A stretch of DNA of 64,000 nt. Source: Tricholomella constricta. Its lineage: Eukaryota; Basidiomycota; Agaricomycetes; Agaricales; Lyophyllaceae. This document shows positions 56,301 to 64,000 of the stretch, one piece after another. Positions within the stretch are counted from its first letter, which is position 1. Each line of letters begins with the position of its first letter. The stretch is from NCBI GenBank assembly GCA_013368375.1, contig JAACJP010000034.1, positions 1 to 64,000 of the forward strand, written 5' to 3'. Under the pieces are notes generated by a model, which was given only the letters and a program-made list of their open reading frames with translations, had not been told where the DNA came from and did not search any database. A program made the position numbers and the translations under genes.

Positions 56301-56898
56301 CGCCTCCCAAACCCCACGGCAGAGCACGCGCCAGATCTACGCGCCGACTCCACCTTCCCTTTCAGGGACCCAGCCGCTCCAGGCCGCCGACCCGTCGCGT
56401 ATCTACGCCAATCCCAGCATCAGCAAACCCCGCCACCAGATCTACGGCCCCTCGCGCAGCGGCCCCGTGATCCCACCCCCGCCGTCAATTGCAAGCTCAA
56501 TATACGGCCCACCCGCATCCGCATCGCCCTCTCAACCCTCCATGCCGCTTCGCTCCTCACGCAACAGCGGCAGCGTCAGCGGGCCCGTGATCCCGCCCCC
56601 GCCTGCGCCTCGGGGCATGAACATATACTCGCCGTCCCAGCCCCCGCCCCCGAGGCCGCTCGAGCCCTTCATCCCGCCGCCGCCTGCGAATCTGACGCCC
56701 CGCGGCGGCAACAACATCCGCCCCGACGCCACCCCGCGCAGCAGGTTCTCGAACGTCTATGCGGAACCCCCTGGTGACGATGGCGTTGATCATGATGAAG
56801 AGACGATGTACAATACCCATATCAATAAGGTGTTTGGGGGCTCCCCTCTGAACGCGCAGCCTCCGCTGCCGATTCCGCCTCCGGGGAATCGCCGATGA
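53338..56898 (+). CDS. 1107-residue coiled-coil and proline-rich protein
   Basis: Exons 53338-53378, 53457-54017, 54070-55462, 55514-55672 and 55729-56898 are all in phase. Residues ~90-260 are helical (LIQRLITQEYETKESRKLL). Residues ~380-500 form a very charged single helix or coiled coil built of RERE/REKER units. The C-terminal half is Pro/Ser/Thr-rich, with about ten (R/N/S)-(Q)IY-(A/G/S)-x-P units (SNIYANF, RQIYAS, RIYANP, HQIYGPS, SIYGPP, NIYSPS) and two GPVIPPPP(P) segments that could bind SH3 or profilin-like partners. A scaffold for cell polarity or cytoskeleton is a guess from composition. I know no named homologue. A (CTA)n/(GCT)n microsatellite codes Thr/Ala near 53651-53690. Confidence 0.72.
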
Positions 56899-57202
56899 GG
56901 GCTGTTTGCAATCGACGGATGCAAATTTTTTGTTTATTTTATCTTATTCTCTTTCGGGTCTTTTTGTTTGTAGGTTCTTTCGCGGCTCTGTGGAAACACC
57001 ACCAAAAGTTGTGAGTATATTATTGCTTTCGTTTTGCTTGTTGTTATCTTTATCCCGTATGTACTTACTTACGCTGTGTTGGAATGGCTTTGGAAGATTG
57101 GAAGGATACAGTAGGAGGAGGTGTTGGAACGGTTGGATGCTACGTATAATATACCAATTTGATCCAGAAGTGGTATTGTTATACATTCCCTGTGCAAGGG
57201 TA

Positions 57203-58363
57203 TCATACAACTAAACAAGAAGTTTTTGTAAGGGCAACATCAGTCTCGACCTGATCAACAGAGATCTTGGGAAGGAGTGCCCTCATCCATATATTCAGGT
57301 CCTCCATTTCGGTGTTGGACATCCAGTGTGCCAAATCGTCATAAGTTATGAAGCGTAAGCCAGCTGTGCTGCCTGGCTTCTTGAAGTGGGCAGATTTGAG
57401 TCTCTTGACAGACTCGTAGAAGGGTATTCCAAGATCAGAAGCAAGGGTTTGAGCAGTTTCCAGAGAGAAACCGATCTTCAATCGAGGATCGATGCGGCCA
57501 TGGCCCCAAAATATTGGGAGTGTAGATGCAAAAGACGATTTAATCTTAGATGGATCAAAAGGTCAGAACTCGGCGCACGAAAGGAAGGCATGAATGTTTA
57601 GCACCTCTTTGGTGTTCCGCCTGAACGGAATGTATCCAGCGAGCACGAAGATGCCCCCCAAGGGACGCTTAGTCGTTATACCTGTGAGAATGGACACAGC
57701 ACTTCCTTGACTGATCCCACCGACGATGATACGATTAGAGGGAATGTCGTATTGGTGTTCCTCCGTGGAGATGATATCATTGATCAGCTCGACCGCGCGA
57801 TAAAGTCCCGGCCCATCCTCCTCGCGAGTTTCGTACTTGAACGAGAAGCAATCAAACCTAGAGAAACATTCCGGTACGGTGACAGATATCAGCTTCCGGC
57901 TTTATTGGCAGGCGTTGAACAAACCAAGAATTCATGACTACTTGCATAGCGCCAGTCACAACCATGCGATGACTTGAAGAAAGCGTTAGTATCGACCACT
58001 CCAAGGAGCTCCGACGAAACCCACGCAGTAGGGAAGATGAACTTGACATGCTCCAACCCCCCTTGTTCCCGGAGATATTTCGCCACACCGAGCATCCCTT
58101 CGCTGGTGTCGCCCAAGCCCTGTACGATGTAACTTGTGAGCTAAAATTATAGCCTCTCGTTATGTTAAACGAACGTGAAGCCAGATGACAGTCGCTGTAT
58201 GATTCTCTTCCGGCTCGAGAGTGATACATTCGTATGGAATGCTTAATCCATCCGTTGCTGCCTGAACGTCGCTCTCAACAATAGAACTCTCTGTATGTTC
58301 CTGGTTCTCTCCATGCTTAGACGAAGGTTCAAGCCCCTGCGTCGAGTTGGTTTCTGAAGACAT
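57203..58363 (-). CDS. acyl-protein thioesterase / carboxylesterase-type alpha/beta-hydrolase
   Basis: The chosen start at 58363 (MSSETNSTQG) gives an N-terminal extension of about 50 residues before TATVIWLHGLGDTSEG, the oxyanion-loop motif rebuilt across an intron. The nucleophile elbow is GGISQGSAVS (about 57700-57730), the catalytic Asp is in GRIDPRLK after WGHG, and the His is in DDLAHWM near the C-terminus. These fit the APT1 group, which removes palmitate from proteins or hydrolyses lysophospholipids. The usual GFSQGG is GISQGS and the His context is unusual. The Ser/Glu-rich N-terminal extension is longer than in typical APT1. The copia LTR begins 131 bp upstream. Confidence 0.82.
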
Positions 58364-58494
58364 GAGTTCTGGGTATACTGAGTCTGGGGGTATATCCTGA
58401 GATCGTGGCAACTGGAGAAGCTTGTCGCGCCGCATTTGCCGAACCAACATTGATTTGACAAATACTAACAAATTCAACGCGTCCGCGTCCAACT

Positions 58495-58826
58495 TGTTGC
58501 GATCCGGTGATCCCTGAGCCACCGTAAGCACGTTCTCCCTTTCATCTTTTATCCTTTCATCTCTACAGTACAAAGACTCTTTCACAATACCTTACACAAA
58601 GGACACGATACGTATATATACATACTCTAGGACATTCGGATACCCTTAGTCACTGTACACAGACTAAGGGTAAGTCTCTAACTACGATAATATTCACGGA
58701 CACTCAACTTACTTTACTATAGTTTATTCTGTGTTATTCTAGGTACGCTACACGGAATATAGTCACTGTACACAGACTAAGGTTTATTCTGTGTTATTCT
58801 AGTTAACCTTAGATCGGATTCTAACA
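58495..58826 (+). repeat. 5' LTR of copia element (332 bp)
   Basis: Begins TGTTGCGATCC and ends CTAACA, with TGTT/AACA inverted ends. Contains two copies of TTTATTCTGTGTTATTCTAG and two of AGTCACTGTACACAGACTAA. Confidence 0.93.
58643..58670 (+). other. hairpin in the LTR
   Basis: CCCTTAGTC and GACTAAGGG form a perfect 9-bp stem around a 10-base loop. It may act in transcript 3'-end formation or packaging; function inferred only. The same hairpin is in the 3' LTR. Confidence 0.6.
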
Positions 58827-58838
58827 GGTTATGGGCAT
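58827..58838 (+). other. primer-binding site, likely half initiator-tRNA-Met
   Basis: GGTTATGGGCAT follows the LTR directly. It resembles the complement of the initiator tRNA-Met anticodon arm (GGTTATGAGC), as used by many copia elements, with one mismatch in the first ten bases. Confidence 0.5.
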
Positions 58839-59021
58839 CTAAGCCGTACACTCAAGTGACGAGCTTTTCTTGAATCCCGATCTATCTGGGTTACCGGGCC
58901 GACTGCCCACTTATCAGCATCTTATCTGCCTCGGACCGATCGTCCAAATCTTATCAGCGCGTGTCGACACACGCGCCTCACGCGAAATCCTTTGTTCAAA
59001 CCCCCCCTACTCTATTCTACT

Positions 59022-62000
59022 ATGACTAGCTCCCCAATTGACAATGCTACGGCGACTGAAATGCGCAGAGTCGATAACTCGAGCGCGTGCACGGTTTCTC
59101 CCGTAAAGATCGCGCTCAGCTACAAGGGACACCTCCTAACTAAAGACGACGGCACCTATACCACCTGGGCTCGCGATTTCGAAAATGAGCTCGTTATGAA
59201 CGGCCTATGGGAATACGCCTTCGATCCACCTCTCCGCCCCCACGAGACCTTTGAACCACGGGCCTATCGCAACTGGGCCCACAATGATCGGCTCACCTGC
59301 GCCTTTATCGCCACCGGCGTCGCCAGTTCTGAGCGACAATTCATTTCGAAGGAAGGCGCAAAGGCATGCTGGCTCGCCATCAAAGGGAGACATGAGGGAT
59401 CTGGGCCAGTTCAACAGGTGCGACTCCTTCAGGAAGCCCTATCTACAAAGTGCTCGGTGGATACTCCCCTCACCGAAACTATCGACTCTATCTTCGAGAA
59501 GATTGATCGCGCTTTCGCGGTTGGCGAAGTGTCCTCCGACACGCTCAAATGCATCGCGTGCCTCGGCTCCCTCTCTGACAAGTCCTTCGCCCACGCGAGA
59601 TCTAACATCTCCCGCGACATCGCGGCCTCCACCAAAGCGAAACCCTACAAGTCCACAGATATCCGTCGCTATCTCGAGAATGAACAAACTCTCATAAACG
59701 GGGACAAGGCCGACACAACTACCGCCACTGCCTTCGCTGCGAAACCACACACCCACCGCCGAACAGGAACGGACCTCATCTGCACCGGCTGCCTGGAACG
59801 CGGACGTCCCGCGAAGGGACATACAAAGGAGTGGTGTATTCTTGAGGGCGGGGGACAGGAGGGAAAGACCCTAGACGAATCGCGCGCTGCACGCCACGCG
59901 CACTACAACGCCCGAAGGAACAAGAATAACAAATCTACCTCCCCCACATCTAAGATCACCATTACACCCAGTGGTGGGAAAGCGTACTGCATCGAGGGAG
60001 ACGCCGCGTCGATCGCGGCCTACGTAGCTGCGCAAACGAGCGGTAAGCCGGAGCCAGAATTTGCAGGGTTAGCTTCGGACAGCCTCCCGGCAGACGCGCT
60101 CGCCGCCGCAGAGACACTCGAACTTGACATGTGGCTTGCCGTTGGGGAGGAACCCAAAGCGAGCATCGACTGGGGAGAATACACTAACAAGAATACCCCC
60201 GACGTCGCACTTTCCACCATCACCCCGCTACAACAATCACAACGTACGCCACTCGTATCCCTCGCCGAACATCCTTTCTACTTGGACACCGGCGCAACGG
60301 TTCACATCTCCCCTGACGCCTCCGACTTTTACTCCCTAAACCCAATCCCAGCACGACCAATCCGAGGCGTCGGCGGCTCCTCCATCGCCGCGATAGGCAT
60401 AGGAAAAATCCGACTCCGGGTTTCGAGAGGCGCATACCTCATCCTCGAGGACGCATTGTACGTCCCCAAATCCACCGTCCGCCTCCTGTCCGTCGGCTCC
60501 TTGTCCGACCACTCTGGGACTACCACCGCTTTCGAAGCCACGGGTGCAAAGATATACAATAAGTCCTCCGGCGCCCTCATCGCCAGCGCCACCCGACTCC
60601 AAACCTACAGTAAACGCCTCTACGCTCTGGATCTCCAGTCGGCGCAAGCCGAACATACCCTACTCGCACAACACGCTCCCGATCTCGCAACCTGGCACCG
60701 CCGACTTGGGCATGCCAACTACCAAGCCATCATCGAGATGGCGAAGGCAGGAATGATCGAAGGTATGCCCTCTTCCTTCCCATCCAAACCACCTAAATGC
60801 GAACATTGTATCCTTGGGAAACAGTCCAGGAAACCAGTTCCGAAGGTGCGGGAGGAGGGGAAGGGGCATAGAGCGACTAGAAAGCTGGGGATCGTTTGGA
60901 TAGATCTAACGGGCGAATCGGCTGTACCATCCCGTACGGGACACATATGCGTAATGAATATTGTTGACGATTATACCAACAAACCGTGGTCAATCCCACT
61001 AAAACGCAAAAATGGAGCGTTCCCAGAACTAAAGGCGTGGATCCTCGCACGAGAATTGGAGACTGGGCTCAAGGTCGGGATAATTCGCACTGGTCACGAT
61101 GGAGAACTCAAAAGCAAGGAGGCCGAGGCATGGTTCAAGGAACGCGGGATCACACAACAATTTGGTGCGCCGTATACTTCAGCGCACATGGGACGCGTCG
61201 AACGAATGCATCGGACGCTCATGGGCAAAGCACGAACAATGCGCCTTGCCGCCGGCTGCCCTCCATATCTTTGGGACGAGTTTTACCTAACTGCAACGCA
61301 CCTGACTGGGAAAACAAAAACATCGTCGTTAAAAAATGCTACACCGGACGAACTTTGGTACGAGAAAAGACCGGACTACTCATACATGCGCGAGATAGGA
61401 TGCCGCGCATTCGTACTGATCCTCAACAAACATAACCCGAAGATCTATGAACATTCCATCGAATGCATTTTGGTCGGATACGACCGCGCTGCAAAGACGT
61501 ACAGATGCTATGATAAAGCAACTGGGAAGGTCTATAGTACGTACCATGTCCGCTTTCTAGAGAGCCATGACGGCCACCCACTGCCATCTATACCATCCAA
61601 TCCCACACCCCACGACGATTTCCCCACCATCGCTGAAGTCCTTGATAATGCCGTTGAAGAACCCACCATTATTGCCCAACATAACGAACCCACTCTCCCA
61701 GATATCGACCCACCTCCTCTACAACCTGCCGCAGAACCAGCCCCGGATATTGAACCTCCCCCCACCAACACCGAACGCCGCACCACACGCACTTCAATCC
61801 CCACAGCCAAAGCCAACCCCAACAATCCTACCGAAACCCGCACCGAAAAGGCCGTACGAGAGTCCAGAGAAGCAGGAGAACGGTTGAAAGAAACACGAGC
61901 GGAACGGAAGCAGGCACTGGAGAACCTCCGACGCGCGGCAGAGGCTCGACCCCCAGATCAGGACCCTGACGTACGTGCCGCCGATCAAGAATTTGATCAG

Positions 62001-62150
62001 ATCTTAGCTGCACTGATGTCGATCGAGGACCACCCTGACATTGATCCGACGGCCACAGATTCGGCGGAACCAAAAACATGGCAGGAGGCGCAGGAATCGC
62101 CGGACGCACACCTTTGGGAAGCCGGCTATCGCGACGAGCTAAATCGTTAA
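59022..62150 (+). CDS. copia Gag-protease-integrase polyprotein
   Basis: 1042 residues. The Gag part has a long lead and an expanded zinc-knuckle-like CTGCLERGRPAKGHTKEWC (about 59780-59836). Protease carries FYLDTGATVHI (about 60278-60310). The integrase zinc domain shows HRRLGH ... CEHCILGKQSRK, and the catalytic core WIDLTG, then GHDGEL, then GRVERMHRT. A Pro-rich linker and a PKTWQEAQ segment lead to the RT. The frame stops with TAA at 62148, and the RT lies one base back. The preferred ATG is 59022. Confidence 0.92.
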   Translation: MTSSPIDNATATEMRRVDNSSACTVSPVKIALSYKGHLLTKDDGTYTTWARDFENELVMNGLWEYAFDPPLRPHETFEPRAYRNWAHNDRLTCAFIATGVASSERQFISKEGAKACWLAIKGRHEGSGPVQQVRLLQEALSTKCSVDTPLTETIDSIFEKIDRAFAVGEVSSDTLKCIACLGSLSDKSFAHARSNISRDIAASTKAKPYKSTDIRRYLENEQTLINGDKADTTTATAFAAKPHTHRRTGTDLICTGCLERGRPAKGHTKEWCILEGGGQEGKTLDESRAARHAHYNARRNKNNKSTSPTSKITITPSGGKAYCIEGDAASIAAYVAAQTSGKPEPEFAGLASDSLPADALAAAETLELDMWLAVGEEPKASIDWGEYTNKNTPDVALSTITPLQQSQRTPLVSLAEHPFYLDTGATVHISPDASDFYSLNPIPARPIRGVGGSSIAAIGIGKIRLRVSRGAYLILEDALYVPKSTVRLLSVGSLSDHSGTTTAFEATGAKIYNKSSGALIASATRLQTYSKRLYALDLQSAQAEHTLLAQHAPDLATWHRRLGHANYQAIIEMAKAGMIEGMPSSFPSKPPKCEHCILGKQSRKPVPKVREEGKGHRATRKLGIVWIDLTGESAVPSRTGHICVMNIVDDYTNKPWSIPLKRKNGAFPELKAWILARELETGLKVGIIRTGHDGELKSKEAEAWFKERGITQQFGAPYTSAHMGRVERMHRTLMGKARTMRLAAGCPPYLWDEFYLTATHLTGKTKTSSLKNATPDELWYEKRPDYSYMREIGCRAFVLILNKHNPKIYEHSIECILVGYDRAAKTYRCYDKATGKVYSTYHVRFLESHDGHPLPSIPSNPTPHDDFPTIAEVLDNAVEEPTIIAQHNEPTLPDIDPPPLQPAAEPAPDIEPPPTNTERRTTRTSIPTAKANPNNPTETRTEKAVRESREAGERLKETRAERKQALENLRRAAEARPPDQDPDVRAADQEFDQILAALMSIEDHPDIDPTATDSAEPKTWQEAQESPDAHLWEAGYRDELNR

Positions 62151-63673
62151 AGGAGATGGGCGTCTACAAACTGGTTCCACGGGAGGAAGTCCCCGAGGGA
62201 CACAAGATACATAAGGGGAGACCGGTATTCACGCTCAAACGGGATGAGAATGGGAATGTCACCCGCCACAAAGTACGTGTCGTACTCAAAGGATTCAATC
62301 AAGTATACGGTCAAGATTACACGAAGACCACCTCACCAACAGCGCGTATGGAATCGTGGCGGATCCTTCTTCATTTAGCTGCTTCTCTCGGCTGGGACGC
62401 CATACAGATCGACGTCAAGACAGCCTTCCTTTACGGCATTTTACCCGCAGAAGAGACGATCTACATGGCCCAACCGAAAGGATTCGAAGAACCCGGGAAG
62501 GAGAACTGGGTATGGAAGCTGGAACGGGGACTATATGGGATGAAACAGGCGGGAAGGATATGGAATAAGACGTTGAACGAGAACATGCTCAAATGGGGAT
62601 TTACCCGTTTAGCATGTGAGTCGTGTGTCTACTACAGGAGAACTGACACCGGCACCATTATCACTGCAGTGCATGTGGACGACTTTCTGTCGATCGCGAG
62701 CTCAAAGGACGAAAATGAGCGTTTCAAAAAACAACTCAGCGAAGCCTGGACCATCTCAGATCTTGGGACCCCGCGCCACATCGTCGGGATAGCAGTCGAA
62801 TGGGACCGGCCGAACCGTTCCGTCCGCCTCTCGCAAACTGCACTGATCGACAAGATCATCGCCCAATTCGGTCAGAAAGACGCCACACCCCTCTCCCTAC
62901 CTATGGAACCGGGCCTTAAAATGCGTCGAGTTGACCGGACAACACTCCCTCAGGAGGAGCAGAACGCTATCGAGAAACTCCCCTACAGATCCCTCATCGG
63001 TTGCCTCTTATATCTTGCGATTTCCACTCGACCTGACATTCAATACGCCGTTCAGCAGTTAACCCAGTACTTAGACTGCTATTCCTATCTCCACTGGAAC
63101 GCTGGGATTAGACTTATCCGATATCTAAAGGGAACACGGGATTTTAAACTCACACTCGGCGGCGCCGGGACTCTGGGACTTGTCGGCTTTACCGATTCTG
63201 ACTGGGCTAATTGCCTCGACACACGTCGTAGCATCGGGGGATATGCTTGGTCACTCGGCTCCGGCCTAATATCTTGGGCATCACGGAAGCAGAAAACGGT
63301 CGCTGCATCGTCCTGTGAAGCCGAATACATGGCGGCTTTCGACTCGGCTCAAGAATGCATATGGCTTCGCGCCCTTCTCCACGCTATCGACCATCCCATT
63401 AACGGTCCCACCACTATCCTCTGCGATAACAATGCAGCTATCAACTTATCTGAAGACCCTCTCCTTCATTCCCGCGTCAAGCACGTCGATATAAAGTATC
63501 ATTTCCTCCGTGAGCGCGTCGCATCGCAAGAACTCACCATCCGATACATTAACACTAAAGACAATGTCGCGGATCTCTTTACCAAGGCACTCCCGCTCCC
63601 ACAATTCTCCCGCCTTCGAAACATGCTCGGTCTACACCACGATTCCACACGAGGAGGAGCGAACTTACGGTGA
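62141..63673 (+). CDS. copia reverse transcriptase-RNase H
   Basis: Read in a frame shifted -1 relative to the preceding polyprotein; homology begins at about 62141 (SLKEMGVYKLVPREEVP). RT blocks are KGFNQVYGQDYTKT, QIDVKTAFLYG, the catalytic HVDDFL (about 62674-62691) and MKQAGRIWN. RNase H has GFTDSDWANCLDTRRSIGGYA, SSCEAEYMA and KHVDIKYHFLRE. An in-frame ATG lies at 62078 upstream of the homologous part, in an otherwise meaningless stretch. The product is complete to the TGA at 63671. Confidence 0.92.
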   Translation, partial: KSLKEMGVYKLVPREEVPEGHKIHKGRPVFTLKRDENGNVTRHKVRVVLKGFNQVYGQDYTKTTSPTARMESWRILLHLAASLGWDAIQIDVKTAFLYGILPAEETIYMAQPKGFEEPGKENWVWKLERGLYGMKQAGRIWNKTLNENMLKWGFTRLACESCVYYRRTDTGTIITAVHVDDFLSIASSKDENERFKKQLSEAWTISDLGTPRHIVGIAVEWDRPNRSVRLSQTALIDKIIAQFGQKDATPLSLPMEPGLKMRRVDRTTLPQEEQNAIEKLPYRSLIGCLLYLAISTRPDIQYAVQQLTQYLDCYSYLHWNAGIRLIRYLKGTRDFKLTLGGAGTLGLVGFTDSDWANCLDTRRSIGGYAWSLGSGLISWASRKQKTVAASSCEAEYMAAFDSAQECIWLRALLHAIDHPINGPTTILCDNNAAINLSEDPLLHSRVKHVDIKYHFLRERVASQELTIRYINTKDNVADLFTKALPLPQFSRLRNMLGLHHDSTRGGANLR

Positions 63674-63680
63674 GGAGGAG
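63669..63680 (+). other. polypurine tract
   Basis: GGTGAGGAGGAG directly before the 3' LTR, the usual primer site for plus-strand DNA synthesis. Confidence 0.75.
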
Positions 63681-64000
63681 TGTTGCGATCCGGTGATCCC
63701 TGAGCCACCGTAAGCACGTTCTCCCTTTCATCTTTTATCCTTTCATCTCTACAGTACAAAGACTCTTTCACAATACCTTACACAAAGGACACGATACGTA
63801 TATATACATACTCTAGGACATTCGGATACCCTTAGTCACTGTACACAGACTAAGGGTAAGTCTCTAACTACGATAATATTCACGGACACTCAACTTACTT
63901 TACTATAGTTTATTCTGTGTTATTCTAGGTACGCTACACGGAATATAGTCACTGTACACAGACTAAGGTTTATTCTGTGTTATTCTAGTTAACCTTAGAT
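63681..64000 (+). repeat. 3' LTR of copia element (cut by window end)
   Basis: Matches 58495-58814 without a visible difference; the last 12 bases lie beyond the window. Confidence 0.93.

Larger units (their letters stand above)
58495..64000 (+). mobile_element. Ty1/copia LTR retrotransposon, nearly complete
   Basis: Two LTRs (58495-58826 and 63681 to the window end), a primer-binding site, a Gag-protease-integrase frame, a reverse transcriptase-RNase H frame and a purine tract are present in copia order (integrase before RT). The 3' LTR is cut 12 bp before its expected end. The LTRs look identical over the 320 shared bases, so insertion was recent. The 5-bp target duplication cannot be tested because the right flank is outside the window; the left flank is CAACT. 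Confidence 0.95.

Noticed and set aside
58363..58585. Extension of the thioesterase frame upstream into the LTR
   Set aside because: Its first residues are the LTR read backwards, because the same peptide start appears at the 3' LTR. It is a product of the insertion rather than the native start.
62078..62140. ATG at 62078 as the natural start of the reverse transcriptase
   Set aside because: The stretch before 62141 shows no copia homology in that frame, while the other frame does, so the homology switches by a frameshift and not by a new start.
1..64000. Search for CRISPR arrays, bacterial operons, rRNA and tRNA genes
   Set aside because: Not expected in a fungal nuclear window. No regular spacer arrays, no rRNA cores and no convincing tRNA with A and B boxes were seen by eye.

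Overview
The window looks like nuclear DNA from a mushroom-forming basidiomycete (Agaricomycetes). Genes are cut by many short introns of about 45-70 nt, spacing is tight, and several families are typical of that group: a lineage-specific F-box family, a DUF6534-type membrane protein, a fungal GH115 glucuronidase, a KRE6/SKN1-type GH16 protein, a Ty1/copia element and a hAT-like fragment. The species cannot be named from the sequence alone.

Layout. 1-13 kb: a multi-exon gene of unknown function (1123-3408), a 1.5 kb element with terminal inverted repeats (4123-5639), two diverged copies of an undescribed ~210-residue gene (5955-6575 and 12389-13024) that share an upstream block, a PMU1-like histidine phosphatase (7014-8375) and FES1 (8795-10108, minus). 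The second copy of the duplicated gene is bracketed by three diverged copies of a noncoding repeat. 13.8-20.7 kb (minus): a membrane protein and a long secreted GH115 alpha-glucuronidase. 22-31 kb: a NUDIX hydrolase, a small unknown gene, a CFA-like methyltransferase with 13 exons, a remnant of a Bax-inhibitor gene, HUB1, and an F-box family gene whose last two thirds have decayed. 31-45 kb: a Cdc20/Ama1-type APC/C activator, a hAT-like element with an 8-bp target duplication, a secreted beta-lactamase-like hydrolase, a mitochondrial tricarboxylate carrier, HEM4 and a DUF6534 membrane protein. 46-58 kb: a Ser/Pro-rich protein, ADE13, KRE6/SKN1, a 1107-residue coiled-coil/proline-rich protein and an acyl-protein thioesterase. 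58.5-64 kb: a young copia retrotransposon whose 5' and 3' LTRs are identical over the 320 bp visible.

Housekeeping genes (FES1, HUB1, ADE13, HEM4, the citrate carrier, KRE6/SKN1) alternate with accessory, decayed and mobile DNA. No metabolic cluster is apparent: neighbours are functionally unrelated, although GH115 (xylan side-chain removal) fits a plant-litter or wood-decay lifestyle. The most unusual directly visible features are four GC-AG introns whose use is required to keep four separate genes in frame, the duplicated unknown gene with its repeats, the hAT remnant that retains a zinc-finger reading frame, and the very recent copia insertion 131 bp from a thioesterase start codon.

Exon coordinates quoted below were worked out by hand from splice signals, reading frame and family resemblance. 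They have not been checked against transcripts.
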